From Paracoccus zeaxanthinifaciens ATCC 21588 (lineage in GTDB: Bacteria > Pseudomonadota > Alphaproteobacteria > Rhodobacterales > Rhodobacteraceae), in assembly GCF_000420145.1 (NCBI RefSeq), contig NZ_ATUJ01000002.1, positions 248,001-312,000 on the forward strand: a stretch of DNA of 64,000 nt. The letters run 5' to 3'. Shown in pieces: positions 1-8,109 of this stretch; the stretch's first letter is position 1; each line of letters opens with the position of its first letter. Position numbers and translations under genes: made by a program. Under the pieces are notes generated by a model, which saw nothing but the letters and a program-made list of their open reading frames with translations, was not told the origin of the DNA and ran no database searches.

Positions 1-400
1 CGCGGTCGATGGACCAGCGTCCCGGCCCGTGGACGATCACCGCAAGCAGGGCGGCGGCCCACAACCCGTGGGTGATCCACGCCCCCGGATAGACGAAGAC
101 CTGGATCACCGCCGTCATCGCCAGCAGCCCCAGGGCCGACAGCCGCGTCATCAGCCCAAGGATCATCAGGACCGGCAGGACATGTTCCGCGACCGTCGCC
201 ATTACCGCCGCCCAGTCGGACGGGAGCAGGGGCAGGGCGTATTCGTGTTCGAACAGGAACCAGGTCGATTCCTTGATGCCGAAGCCCTCGACCTTGGTGC
301 GGCCCGATTGCAGGAAGACCATCGCCGGAAAGACGCGCAGGGCCAGCGCGGGAATGTCGCGCGGAATGGCTGCAAGGACGGTGTTCAACGTCGCGATCAT
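1..400 (-). CDS. bufD: DoxX family membrane protein, probable bufD (cut by window start)
   Basis: This reading frame starts at an ATG at position 400 and runs off the window start, leaving about 133 codons. The start overlaps the stop of the upstream gene (ATGA), so the two are translationally coupled. The protein is hydrophobic, with a DoxX-like opening (arginine, then a membrane helix ending in SGRTKVEG), a FEHEY-LPLLP stretch and a helix with [13 protein letters not shown]. DoxX proteins are small four-helix inner-membrane proteins. They commonly close bufferin operons as bufD and may supply redox or quinone-linked function for copper stress. The operon position supports that role; the biochemical function is inferred, not visible. 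Confidence 0.85.
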   Translation of the reverse strand, partial: MIATLNTVLAAIPRDIPALALRVFPAMVFLQSGRTKVEGFGIKESTWFLFEHEYALPLLPSDWAAVMATVAEHVLPVLMILGLMTRLSALGLLAMTAVIQVFVYPGAWITHGLWAAALLAVIVHGPGRWSIDR

Positions 401-1182
401 GGCGCTTCCTCCTGCGCGCTGGTGATGGCCCCGCCCGACATCAGCCGCACGAGGATGTGCTGCGCCGAATGGTCGGGATCGATCCGCAGCGCGCATCGGG
501 CCGCATCGGCAAGGGGGCGGCCCTGCTGCAGGGCCTCGATCAGGGCGGCGTCGGCTTCGGCAATGCCCACGACATGGACCTGAAACGCCGGGTCGCGCAG
601 GATCAGCGCGGTCTCGGCCCGCGCATGGTCGCGGACGGGCGGGCCGTCCGGCTGGTTCGCCAGCCAGACCGAGATCGCCGCATGCCCGAAGCGCAGCACC
701 TGGACCGAGGGGTGCAGCCCCAGGATCAGCCGGTCGGGCGCGCAAGCCGCAAGATCGCCCGGTGCCACCGGCATCGCGTCGGCGGCGTGGAAGGCGCGGC
801 CCCGCGCATGTTCCAGCCGCGCCACGTCGGCCATGTAGGGATGGGCGACCAGCGGTGCGAAACCGCGAAGGAAATCGGCAAAGCCCTCGCCCCATTCCGC
901 GATGACGGGGCTGGCGGGGCGGTCGTCGCGGATGAAGCCCCGCGCCAGCGCCGCAAAGAATTCCTCGCCCACCAGGCGGCGGATGACGGGGAAACGGGCG
1001 GCCAGTGCCTCGGACAGGCCGACGGCCACGTTGTTGCGATAGACCGCGAAACGCTGGCCGGTCTCGGCCGGATCGATGGCGGTCAGTCCGGGGGGCAGGG
1101 TGCCGTCCTGCAGGCCCGCCCGGAACGCGGTCAGGAAATCACTGTGCGGCAAGGCTCTGCCCCCTTTCGCGAAGGATTGCAT
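397..1182 (-). CDS. bufC: DUF2063 putative DNA-binding-domain protein, MNIO partner BufC
   Basis: About 261 residues. The N-terminal half ([12 protein letters not shown], then [22 protein letters not shown], then [14 protein letters not shown]) matches the DUF2063/HvfC-BufC family, which accompanies DUF692 enzymes. Family knowledge says this protein presents the precursor peptide to the iron oxidase, and the DNA-binding label is historical. It overlaps bufB upstream by 44 nt if the ATG at 1182 is used. A TTG at 1152, which has a better-placed GGGGG ribosome binding site, is a credible alternative start. The stop overlaps the start of the DoxX gene. The order bufA-bufB-bufC-bufD makes the assignment solid even though sequence conservation in this family is modest. 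Confidence 0.85.
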   Translation of the reverse strand: MQSFAKGGRALPHSDFLTAFRAGLQDGTLPPGLTAIDPAETGQRFAVYRNNVAVGLSEALAARFPVIRRLVGEEFFAALARGFIRDDRPASPVIAEWGEGFADFLRGFAPLVAHPYMADVARLEHARGRAFHAADAMPVAPGDLAACAPDRLILGLHPSVQVLRFGHAAISVWLANQPDGPPVRDHARAETALILRDPAFQVHVVGIAEADAALIEALQQGRPLADAARCALRIDPDHSAQHILVRLMSGGAITSAQEEAP

Positions 1183-1987
1183 CGGCGCGTGCGGCCTCGG
1201 CGGCCAGCACGGACCATTCGGGAACGTCGTTGTCCCATTCGACCAGCGTGGGCAGCGGCCCCGTGCGGGCAATGATGTCGCGAAACAGCGCCCAGACCGG
1301 ATCGGCCACGGGCGCGCCGTGGCTGTCGATCAGCAGCGGCCCCGAGGGCAGGTCCTCCTGGTCGTGGCCGCCCAGATGGATCTCGGCCACGAGGTCCAGC
1401 CGGAATTCCGCAAGATAGTCCAGCGGATCGCGGCGATGGTTCGCGCAGGACACGAAGACGTTGTTCACGTCCAGCAGCAGCCCGCAGCCGGTGCGGTCGG
1501 CGACACTCGCCATGAACTCGGGCTCGGGTATGGTCGACTGTTCGAACAGCACATAGGTCGCGGGGTTCTCCAGCAGCATTTGGCGGCCCAGAACCTCCTG
1601 CACGCGGTCGACGTGATCGGCCACGATCTGCAGCGTCTGCTCGGTATAGGGCAGGGGCAGCAGGTCGTTCAGATATTCCGCCCCGTGGCTGGACCATGCG
1701 AGATGCTCGGAAAAACTGTCGGGCTGGTAACGGTCGCAGAGGGTCTTCAGCCGCGCCAGGTGATCCTCGTCCAGCCCCTTGTGGCCGCCGATCGACAGGC
1801 CGACGCCATGCACCGACAGCGGGTGATCGGCGCGCAGCGCGGTCAGCTGCGCATGGGGCAGCCCGCCCGCGCCCATGTAGTTCTCGGCATGGACCTCGAA
1901 GAAGCCGACCGGACCGGGGTTGCGAGCGATATCGGCGAAGTGCTTCGACTTGAAGCCGACACCGGGGCGTGCGGGAAGATGGGACAT
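1139..1987 (-). CDS. bufB: DUF692 multinuclear non-heme iron oxidase BufB
   Basis: A 282-residue TIM-barrel protein of the DUF692/MNIO family. Visible family motifs with metal-binding residues are [45 protein letters not shown] and DSHGAPV. These enzymes hold two or three iron ions and oxidise cysteines of small secreted precursors. For bufferins the product described is a 5-thiooxazole that binds copper. The ATG at 1987 is preferred over a GTG at 1996 because AAGGTG lies six bases before it. It follows the bufA precursor gene by 78 nt with a GC hairpin in the gap, and overlaps bufC. It acts in the cytoplasm before the peptide is exported. Confidence 0.93.
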   Translation of the reverse strand: MSHLPARPGVGFKSKHFADIARNPGPVGFFEVHAENYMGAGGLPHAQLTALRADHPLSVHGVGLSIGGHKGLDEDHLARLKTLCDRYQPDSFSEHLAWSSHGAEYLNDLLPLPYTEQTLQIVADHVDRVQEVLGRQMLLENPATYVLFEQSTIPEPEFMASVADRTGCGLLLDVNNVFVSCANHRRDPLDYLAEFRLDLVAEIHLGGHDQEDLPSGPLLIDSHGAPVADPVWALFRDIIARTGPLPTLVEWDNDVPEWSVLAAEAARADAILRERGQSLAAQ

Positions 1988-2022
1988 GGTGTTCACCTTG
2001 GCGGTTGGAACGGGGCGGATGG

Positions 2023-2054
2023 CGCGTGCGCGGCCGGGGGAACCCGCGCACGCG
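2023..2054 (-). promoter_or_regulatory. Intercistronic GC hairpin between bufA and bufB
   Basis: An 11-base perfect inverted repeat (CGCGTGCGCGG at 2023-2033, CCGCGCACGCG at 2044-2054) with a 10-base loop lies in the 78-nt gap between the precursor gene and the enzyme gene. No run of T follows it, so it is more likely an mRNA-stabilising or partial-termination element that favours the precursor over the enzymes. That role is inference. Confidence 0.55.
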
Positions 2055-2065
2055 CGCCCTGCCGG

Positions 2066-2371
2066 TCAGGCAGGGATGTCGCGGTCGAGTTCCGAGAGCG
2101 ATCCCTGCCGCGCGGTGCCGTCATCGGCGGCGGGCAGCGCGATATCCGCGCAGGTTCCCGCGGGCACCAGCGTCCAGGCATTGCCCTGGTAATCCACCTT
2201 CGAGGTTCCGGCGCAGGTCGTGCCCGGTCCGGCGGCGCAGTCGTTCTCGCCCGCCAGCGAGACGCCGAAGCATTTCTCCATGCCCTGGGCGTGGACGGGG
2301 GTGGCTGCCATCGCACCAAGGGCGCAGGTCAGCGCGGCGCCCAGTGCAAGCGTGTTGGTCTTGGTTGTCAT
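2066..2371 (-). CDS. bufA: DUF2282 bufferin precursor peptide BufA1
   Basis: A 101-residue secreted precursor. Residues 1-28 form a signal peptide ending in TPVHA, the feature that separates bufferins from most RiPP precursors. The mature part carries four cysteines (C34, C45, C53, C74) in the [13 protein letters not shown] and TTCAGTSKV surroundings typical of DUF2282. These are the residues modified by the DUF692 enzyme encoded next. The start is set by an AAGGAGG six bases upstream; a longer reading frame upstream of it is spurious. Exported bufferins are reported to bind copper in the periplasm and protect growth. The signal peptide also contains one cysteine (C16), which is removed with it. 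Confidence 0.93.
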   Translation of the reverse strand: MTTKTNTLALGAALTCALGAMAATPVHAQGMEKCFGVSLAGENDCAAGPGTTCAGTSKVDYQGNAWTLVPAGTCADIALPAADDGTARQGSLSELDRDIPA

Positions 2372-2390
2372 CGGGTCCTCCTTGTCAGAC

Positions 2391-2419
2391 GGGAAGGACG
2401 ATCTTGCGCCGTCCTTCCC
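2391..2419 (-). promoter_or_regulatory. 5' leader hairpin of the bufferin mRNA
   Basis: A perfect 10-bp inverted repeat (GGGAAGGACG at 2391-2400 and CGTCCTTCCC at 2410-2419) with a 9-nt loop lies between the predicted promoter and the bufA ribosome binding site. Given the -10 element at 2427-2430, the transcript would begin almost exactly at this stem. It would then act as a 5' protective hairpin or a regulatory leader. Confidence 0.5.
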
Positions 2420-2426
2420 CTGACCA

Positions 2427-2452
2427 TTCGGAGCGACCGAACCGATCGTTAC
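2427..2452 (-). promoter_or_regulatory. ECF-sigma-type promoter of the buf operon
   Basis: On the minus strand the sequence reads GTAACG, 16 bases, CGAA. This fits the GTAACC-N16-CGAA promoter described for the Caulobacter ECF factor SigF, which controls a bufferin (gig) operon under metal stress. It lies 55 bp upstream of the bufA start. No sigma factor gene is within the window, so the controlling factor is elsewhere or just beyond it. Confidence 0.6.
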
Positions 2453-2477
2453 ACGGATCACGAACCCGTGATGTCGA

Positions 2478-3122
2478 TCAGGCCTCTGCCAAGTGCTGCA
2501 GGATGCGGCCGTAATTCTCGACCCCCTGCGCGCCGGTCACCAGGTGCTGCTGGCTGAAGACCATCGCGGGCACGCCCGAGATGCCGTGCCCGGTCCAGAA
2601 CTGCTGCTTCTGGCGCACGTCGCCCGCCATGCGTTCGTCGCGCAGGACCTCCAGCGCCTCGTCGCGGTCCAGACCGGCCGCGACCGCCGCGTCGCCCAGC
2701 ACGTCGGGCTGCGACACGTCGCGGCGATCGGTGAAGAAGGATGCGAACAGCGCCATCTTCACCTCGTGCGCCTTGCCCTTGGTCGCGGCCCAGTCGATCA
2801 GCTGATGCGCGCGGAAGGTGTTCACCATCCGCATGTCGGCGGCATAGTTGAACTCGAAGCCCAGCTCTGCCCCCAGCTCGGTCAGGCGATGGCGCGAGGC
2901 CTCGGATTCCTCGATGGTCGAGCCGTATTTCTGGGCGATATGCTCTCGCAGGTTCTGGCCTTCGGGGGGCATGTCGGTGTTCAGCTCGAACGGGTGCCAG
3001 TGCACCTCGACGGGAATGCCGGTCTGTTCGCTGGCAAGCGCAAGCTGGCGATAGCCGATCACGCACCAGGGACAGACGACGTCCGAGACGATATCGACGC
3101 GGATCGGGGATGCTTCGGTCAT
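2478..3122 (-). CDS. DsbA family oxidoreductase (FrnE-like)
   Basis: A 214-residue thioredoxin-fold protein with no signal peptide, so it acts in the cytoplasm. The redox motif CPWC is at residues 17-20 ([15 protein letters not shown]) and the cis-proline loop is GVPAMVF near residue 180. The helical insertion and the C-terminal [10 protein letters not shown] segment match the FrnE branch of the DsbA family. These proteins catalyse thiol-disulfide exchange, and several are linked to oxidative or metal stress. It ends just upstream of the buf promoter and shares its direction, but that promoter lies between them, so it is separately transcribed. Its own substrate is unknown. Confidence 0.88.
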   Translation of the reverse strand: MTEASPIRVDIVSDVVCPWCVIGYRQLALASEQTGIPVEVHWHPFELNTDMPPEGQNLREHIAQKYGSTIEESEASRHRLTELGAELGFEFNYAADMRMVNTFRAHQLIDWAATKGKAHEVKMALFASFFTDRRDVSQPDVLGDAAVAAGLDRDEALEVLRDERMAGDVRQKQQFWTGHGISGVPAMVFSQQHLVTGAQGVENYGRILQHLAEA

Positions 3123-3150
3123 GGGATCCTTCCTTGTTCAGCCCCCCAAG

Positions 3151-3819
3151 CTAGGCACGACGGTCCAACCTTTCCAGAAGCGCGACCAGATCGCGGAAGC
3201 GTTCGCCCTGGATCAGGACGTGATCCTGCATCGCGCGGGCGGCCTCGTCCTCGGCGCCGTCGCGGATGGCGCGGGCGATCTGTCGGTGTTCGGCAAGCGA
3301 GGTCCGCACCCGCCCCCGCGCCTGCAGCTGGCGGCGGCGATAGGGTTGCAGGATCGCCTGCAGGCGCAGTGTCTCGGCCTCGAGGAACGCGTTGTGCGCG
3401 GCGTGATAGATGGCCTGGTGGAACTCGGTGTTCTCGGCATAGTAGCGGTCGCTGTCGCCCGCCTTGGCGGCCAGCTCGCAGGCGGACAGGCTGGCCTCGA
3501 TGCGGCGGTGATCGGCATCCTCGGCGCGGCGGCAGGCCAGGCGCGCGCAGAACGCCTCCATCTGGGCCATTAGCTCGAACCGCTCCATCAGCTGCGCGAC
3601 GCCCAGCTTGGTGACGAAGGTGCCGCGCTTGGGCTGGACGATCAGCAGGCCCGACGCCTCGAGCGCCTGCAGCGCCTCGCGGACGGGGGTGCGCGAACAG
3701 CCGTAATTGGCGGCGATGGCATCGGGGTCGATTCTGTCGCCCGGCTGAAAGCGCCCGTCGACGATGTCGTTTTCCAGCGCAAGGCGGATTCTCTGGGCGG
3801 TCGGGATGTTCATGGCCAC
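3151..3819 (-). CDS. matR: GntR family regulator (FCD domain), MatR-like malonate repressor
   Basis: A 222-residue regulator. Residues 8-70 form the winged helix-turn-helix (IAANYGCSRTPVREALQALEASGLL, then PKRGTFV), and the rest is the helical FCD effector domain with the usual metal-site histidines (EFHQAIYHAAHN, EHRQIARAI). It is divergent from the malonate genes, and a near-palindrome resembling the rhizobial MatR operator lies between them. It is therefore probably the repressor of the locus, with malonate or malonyl-CoA as inducer. ATG codons at 3819 and 3813 are both possible starts. The operator resemblance and position support the name; no binding is shown. Confidence 0.85.
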   Translation of the reverse strand: MAMNIPTAQRIRLALENDIVDGRFQPGDRIDPDAIAANYGCSRTPVREALQALEASGLLIVQPKRGTFVTKLGVAQLMERFELMAQMEAFCARLACRRAEDADHRRIEASLSACELAAKAGDSDRYYAENTEFHQAIYHAAHNAFLEAETLRLQAILQPYRRRQLQARGRVRTSLAEHRQIARAIRDGAEDEAARAMQDHVLIQGERFRDLVALLERLDRRA

Positions 3820-3865
3820 GCGATGTCCTTGTCCTTGCTGCCCATTTCATCCGACGGGCGGGGAA

Positions 3866-3893
3866 TTGTCCATTTGCAAGGCTGTTATATACA
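3866..3893 (+). promoter_or_regulatory. Putative matA promoter
   Basis: TTGTCC (3866-3871) and TATACA (3888-3893) are separated by 16 bases, a fair sigma70-type match 45 bp before the matA start. The -10 element lies inside the candidate MatR operator, which would explain repression by occlusion. Confidence 0.45.
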
Positions 3894-3919
3894 ACAACAT
3901 CCAGAAGGTGTATATCTGG
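3883..3919. promoter_or_regulatory. Candidate MatR (GntR) operator pair
   Basis: TGTTATATACAACA at 3883-3896 is a near-palindrome sharing TATATACAA with the published rhizobial MatR site (TCTTGTATATACAAGA). A second half-related element, CCAGA-N9-TCTGG around GTGTATATC, covers 3901-3919. Both lie between the divergent regulator and matA, just upstream of the AGGAGG ribosome binding site. Confidence 0.6.
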
Positions 3920-3937
3920 TCCCGAGGAGGATCGCAT

Positions 3938-5251
3938 ATGGGCAAGCAACGACTGACCTTCCTGACCGATTTCGTCGAGGCGATCACCCGGCGCAAGCGC
4001 GCCGGAGAGGCCGAGACGCTGAAGGCGCTGTCCCACCCCGCACCCGAGCGGCTGATCGCCGCCTGCAGCGTGCTGATGGGCCGGATCGGGGACGCCTCTC
4101 GGGTGGCGGTGGCCGAACAGGCGCTGGCCGCCTATGGCGACCTGTCGGACGACGAGAAGCGCGCCTTCTTCGCCCATCTGCGCGACGATTACGGCGTCGA
4201 TGCCGATGCGATCCGCAGCGCCTATGCCGCCTAGGATGCGGGCGGGGACGCGGTCGCGGTGGCGGATCTGTTCCGTGCCGTCGAGCCCGCGCGCCAGACC
4301 CTGCTGCGCCGCCTGAACCTGGCGCCCGGCGCGACCCTGCGGCTGGTCCGCATGCGAGAGGACCTGCTGAAGGCCATCGCCGACGATCCGGCCCTTGCGC
4401 CCATCGACGAGGATTTCGCGCATCTCTTCGCGTCCTGGTTCAACCGCGGCTTCCTGACGCTGCGCCGGATCGACTGGGCCTCGCCCGCCGCGATCCTGGA
4501 GAAGATCATGGATTACGAGATCGTCCACCGCATGCGGGGCTGGGACGACCTCAAGCGCCGCCTCGCCGACAACGACCGCAGGCTCTATGCCTTCTTCCAC
4601 CCCGCGACCGGCGACGAGCCGCTGATCTTCGTCGAGGTGGCCCTGACGCGCGGCATCCCCGATGCGATCGGCCCGATCCTGACCGCCCCCGAGGCCCGCG
4701 AGGCCGTCGATGCCGATACGGCCGTGTTCTATTCGATCAACAACAGCCTTGCGGGGCTGAAGGGCGTGTCCTTCGGGAACTTCCTGATCAAACAGGTGGT
4801 CGCCGTCCTCAGCGCGGAGCTGCCGCAGTTGTCGCGCTTCGTGACGCTATCGCCCGTGCCGGGCTTTGCCCGCTGGCTGGCCGCGCAGGATGACGACCGC
4901 GCCGCAGCCCTTGGGCGTGCCTTGGCAGCGGGCGAATGGTCCGAGGATGCCGACGCCATCGAGGCCCTGCGCCCCGAGATCGAGGCCATAGCCGCGCGAT
5001 ACATCGTGCAGGAAAAGGGCCGCGGCGGCATGCCCGCCGATCCGGTCGCCCGTTTCCACCTGGGCAACGGTGCCAGCGCGCATCGCCTGAACTGGCCCGC
5101 CGACCTGTCGCCGGGTGCGATGCGGTCCGCGCATGGGCTGATGATCAACTACCTCTATGAACTTCCGCTGATCGAGGCCCGCCACGAGGGCTTCGTCCGC
5201 GACGGCACGGTCGCCCATGGCGAACAGCTTGCCGAAGCACTGCAACGATAA
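3938..5251 (+). pseudogene. matA: Malonyl-CoA decarboxylase, interrupted by an in-frame TAG
   Basis: Malonyl-CoA decarboxylase converts malonyl-CoA to acetyl-CoA and CO2. Reading from the ATG at 3938 (AGGAGG upstream), codons 1-98 give the helical N-terminal domain. Codon 99 (4232-4234) is TAG. The same frame then stays open to 5251, with the full C-terminal catalytic domain including FYSINNSLAGLKGVSFG (serine near residue 266) and FHLGNGASAHRLNW (histidine near 373). Total length, about 437 residues, is normal for bacterial MatA. TAG is one base from TGG or CAG. A GTG at 4259 could restart the C-terminal part but lacks a clear ribosome binding site. Recent nonsense mutation, suppression or a sequencing error are all possible. 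The downstream genes are intact. Confidence 0.85.
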
Positions 5252-5269
5252 GAGGGGGAGGAGACCCTG

Positions 5270-6790
5270 ATGCAGACCATCCACGAGCAATTCATCCAGA
5301 CCGCCGAGCTGCTGGAGGGCAAGCCCCTGTTCCAGCGCCCCGGCAAGCCAGACATCAGCTTTGCCCAGATGCGCGACATCGTCGAACGCATGGCCGGCGC
5401 GCTGACGGAAATGGGCGTGACCCCCGGCGACCGCGTGGCCGTCCAGGTCGAGAAATCGCCCGAGGCCATCGCGCTGTATCTGGCGGTGCTGCAGGTCGGC
5501 GGCATCTTCCTGCCGCTGAACACGGCCTATACCGGCCCCGAGATCGACTATTTCGTGGGCGATGCCTCGCCCCGGATCTTCGTCTGCGACCCTTCGGTGG
5601 CTGCGGATCACGCGCATCGCGCCTCGGACGCGCTACGCGTCGAGACGCTCGGGCCGGATGCCGACGGCACGCTGATGGACGCCGCCCGCAGCGCCACCCC
5701 GCGCGAGGATCGCGTGGAATCCGGGCCGTCCGACCGTGCCGCGATCCTCTATACATCGGGGACGACGGGGCGGTCCAAGGGCGCGGTGCTGACGCATGGC
5801 AACCTGACCTCGAACACCGAGGCGCTGCTGGAATGCTGGCGCTTCACGGCGGATGACCGCCTGATCCACGCGCTGCCGATCTTCCACACGCACGGTCTGT
5901 TCGTCGCCGCCAACATGGCGCTGACGGCGGGTGCGACGATGGTCTTCCTGACGAAGTTCGACCCGGAGCAGGCGATCGACCTGATGGATCGCGCGACCGT
6001 CCTGATGGGCGTGCCGACCTTCTACACCCGCCTGCTGAAATCCGACCGCCTGACGCGCGAGACGACGGCGAACATGCGCCTGTTCGTGTCCGGCTCCGCC
6101 CCCCTTCTGGCCGAGGATCACCGCGCCTTCGAGGAGCGGACGGGCATGAAGATCCTCGAACGCTATGGCATGACCGAGACCTGCATGATCGCGTCGAACC
6201 CCTATGACGGCGACCGCATTCCGGGCGCGGTCGGCATGGCGCTGCCGGGCATCGCCATCCGCGTGACCGACCGCGAGACGGGGGCCCCGCTGCCCGACGG
6301 CCAGATCGGCCTGATCGAGGTGAAGGGCCCGAACGTCTTCGAGGGCTACTGGAACATGCCCGAGAAGACCGCCTCCGAGTTCCGCGAGGACGGGTTCTTC
6401 ATCACGGGCGACCTGGGCCTGATCGGCGAGGACGGATATCTGCGCATCAGCGGGCGCGACAAGGACCTGGTCATCTCGGGCGGGTACAACGTCTATCCCA
6501 AGGAGGTCGAGGAGGCGCTGGACGCGCTGCCGGGCGTCCTGGAAAGCGCGGTCATCGGGTTGCCGCATCCCGACCTGGGCGAAGGTGTCACGGCGGTCGT
6601 CGTGCCGAAGGGCGACGCAAGCCTCGACCCCGAGGCCCTGCGCGCCGCGCTGTCGGAGAAGCTGGCCCGCTTCAAGCAGCCCAAGCGCGTGATCCTGGCC
6701 GATGCCCTGCCGCGCAACGTCATGGGCAAGGTCCAGAAGGCCGAACTGCGCCGCAATCACGCCACGCTCTATGCCGGTGTGGATGCCTGA
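5270..6790 (+). CDS. matB: Malonyl-CoA synthetase (malonate-CoA ligase) MatB
   Basis: A 506-residue acyl-adenylate enzyme that makes malonyl-CoA from malonate, ATP and CoA. The AMP-binding P-loop ILYTSGTTGRSKGAVLTHGN is near residues 161-180. Also visible are the RYGMTE motif, the GDLG aspartate, the hinge GRDKDLVISGGYNVYPKEVE and the C-terminal catalytic lysine in PRNVMGKVQK. Length and motifs fit MatB rather than acetyl-CoA synthetase (about 650 residues). A GAGGGGGAGGAG ribosome binding site precedes the ATG, 18 nt after matA. With matA and the MadLM carrier it makes a malonate uptake and degradation pathway, with MatB supplying malonyl-CoA even if matA is dead. Confidence 0.93.
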   Translation: MQTIHEQFIQTAELLEGKPLFQRPGKPDISFAQMRDIVERMAGALTEMGVTPGDRVAVQVEKSPEAIALYLAVLQVGGIFLPLNTAYTGPEIDYFVGDASPRIFVCDPSVAADHAHRASDALRVETLGPDADGTLMDAARSATPREDRVESGPSDRAAILYTSGTTGRSKGAVLTHGNLTSNTEALLECWRFTADDRLIHALPIFHTHGLFVAANMALTAGATMVFLTKFDPEQAIDLMDRATVLMGVPTFYTRLLKSDRLTRETTANMRLFVSGSAPLLAEDHRAFEERTGMKILERYGMTETCMIASNPYDGDRIPGAVGMALPGIAIRVTDRETGAPLPDGQIGLIEVKGPNVFEGYWNMPEKTASEFREDGFFITGDLGLIGEDGYLRISGRDKDLVISGGYNVYPKEVEEALDALPGVLESAVIGLPHPDLGEGVTAVVVPKGDASLDPEALRAALSEKLARFKQPKRVILADALPRNVMGKVQKAELRRNHATLYAGVDA

Positions 6791-6861
6791 ACGAAGGCCC
6801 CGTTTCGCGTGACGGAGGAGGTCGCGCGGAACGGGGAAAACAAACGAGAGGGAGGAGAGAA

Positions 6862-7254
6862 ATGATCATCTACGGAGTTGCGGCCCTGGCCGCCTGCCAC
6901 CTGGCGGGCGTCATCCTGGGCGATCTGCTGGGGGCCGTGCTGGGCGTCCAGTCGAATGTGGGCGGCGTCGGGTTCGCGATGCTGATCCTTGTCGTGCTGA
7001 CCGACTGGATGCGCCGCACCGGTCGGCTGCCCAAGCTGACCGAACAGGGCGTCCTGTTCTGGAGCGCGATGTACATCCCCATCGTCGTGGCGATGGCGGC
7101 CAAGCAGAACGTCGTCGCGGCCCTTGCGGGCGGTCCCGTCGCGATCATCGCGGGTGTCGGCGCGACGGTCGTCTGCGTCGCGATGGTTCCCGTCATCGCC
7201 GGTATCGGCGGCCGCGAGGCCCCGCTTCCGCCCCTCATGCCGCAGGAGGCCTGA
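6862..7254 (+). CDS. madL: Malonate:Na+ symporter subunit MadL
   Basis: A 130-residue membrane protein with about four hydrophobic segments, starting MIIYGVAALAACHLAGVILGDLLG and containing the conserved GVQSNVGGVGFAMLILV stretch of MadL. MadL and MadM together form the sodium-dependent malonate importer first described in Malonomonas. A strong GGGAGGAG ribosome binding site sets the start, and madM begins three bases after the stop. Placement behind matA-matB confirms the substrate assignment. Confidence 0.92.
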   Translation: MIIYGVAALAACHLAGVILGDLLGAVLGVQSNVGGVGFAMLILVVLTDWMRRTGRLPKLTEQGVLFWSAMYIPIVVAMAAKQNVVAALAGGPVAIIAGVGATVVCVAMVPVIAGIGGREAPLPPLMPQEA

Positions 7255-7257
7255 GCC

Positions 7258-8022
7258 ATGGAAGAGATCGTCGGACTGATCGAGAAGAACGGCCTCGTCT
7301 TCGCCTTCGTGGTGGTGGGCGTGGTGATGTGGGTGTCCTACCAGCTGTCTGACCGGCTGAGCGCGGGTCGCGTCCACGGATCTGCCGTGGCCATCATCCT
7401 GGGCCTGGTGCTGGCCTGGATCGGCGGGCGCGTGACGGGCGGGTCGTCGGGGCTGGCGGACATGCCGCTGTTCGCGGGGATCGGGATCATGGGCGGGTCC
7501 ATGCTGCGCGACCTGGCCATCGTCTCCACCGCCTATGGCGTGGACATGCGCGAAATCCGCAAGGCCGGCACCGCGGGCGTGCTGTCGCTGATCATGGGGA
7601 TCGTCCTGTCCTTCGTGGTGGGCGCGGTCGTCGCCGCCTCCTTCGGCTATACCGATGCCGTCAGCATGGCGACCATCGGCGGGGGTGCCGCGACCTATAT
7701 CGTGGGTCCGGTGACCGGGACCGCGCTCGGGGCCAGTTCGGACGTGATCGCGCTGTCGGTCGCAGCGGGCCTCCTGAAGGCCGTGCTTGTGATGATCGGC
7801 ACGCCCTTCGTCGCGCCGGTGATCGGGCTGAACAACCCGAAATCGGCCATGGCCTATGGCGGGCTGATGGGCACGACCAGCGGCGTCGCGGGGGGCCTCG
7901 CCGCCACCGACAAGCGGCTGGTCCCCTATGGCGCGATGACGGCGACGTTCTACACGGGCCTCGGCTGCCTGATGGGGCCGTCGGTCATCTACCTGGTCCT
8001 GCTGCAGCTTACGGGCGGCTGA
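7258..8022 (+). CDS. madM: Malonate:Na+ symporter subunit MadM
   Basis: A 254-residue polytopic membrane protein, the larger subunit of the malonate/sodium symporter. Typical segments are GGRVTGGSSGLADMPLFAG, GGSMLRDLAIVSTAYG and GGGAATYIVGPVTGTALGASSDV, rich in glycine and small residues as expected for a substrate path. It is coupled to madL with a three-base gap. A GC hairpin follows the gene at 8049-8078, suggesting the malonate transcript ends or is attenuated here. Confidence 0.92.
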   Translation: MEEIVGLIEKNGLVFAFVVVGVVMWVSYQLSDRLSAGRVHGSAVAIILGLVLAWIGGRVTGGSSGLADMPLFAGIGIMGGSMLRDLAIVSTAYGVDMREIRKAGTAGVLSLIMGIVLSFVVGAVVAASFGYTDAVSMATIGGGAATYIVGPVTGTALGASSDVIALSVAAGLLKAVLVMIGTPFVAPVIGLNNPKSAMAYGGLMGTTSGVAGGLAATDKRLVPYGAMTATFYTGLGCLMGPSVIYLVLLQLTGG

Positions 8023-8048
8023 GGAACCGGCCACGCCCCTCGGGTGTT

Positions 8049-8078
8049 CCGCCCCGGCCCTGTCCCGATCCGGGGCGG
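8049..8078 (+). terminator. GC hairpin after madM
   Basis: CCGCCCCGG (8049-8057) pairs perfectly with CCGGGGCGG (8070-8078) across a 12-nt loop, in the gap between madM and the DUF302 gene. There is no T-run, so it may be a Rho-assisted terminator or an attenuator rather than a classical intrinsic terminator. Confidence 0.45.
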
Positions 8079-8109
8079 GGCGTCCAAGGGACGGAAGAAA
8101 GGAACGCCC

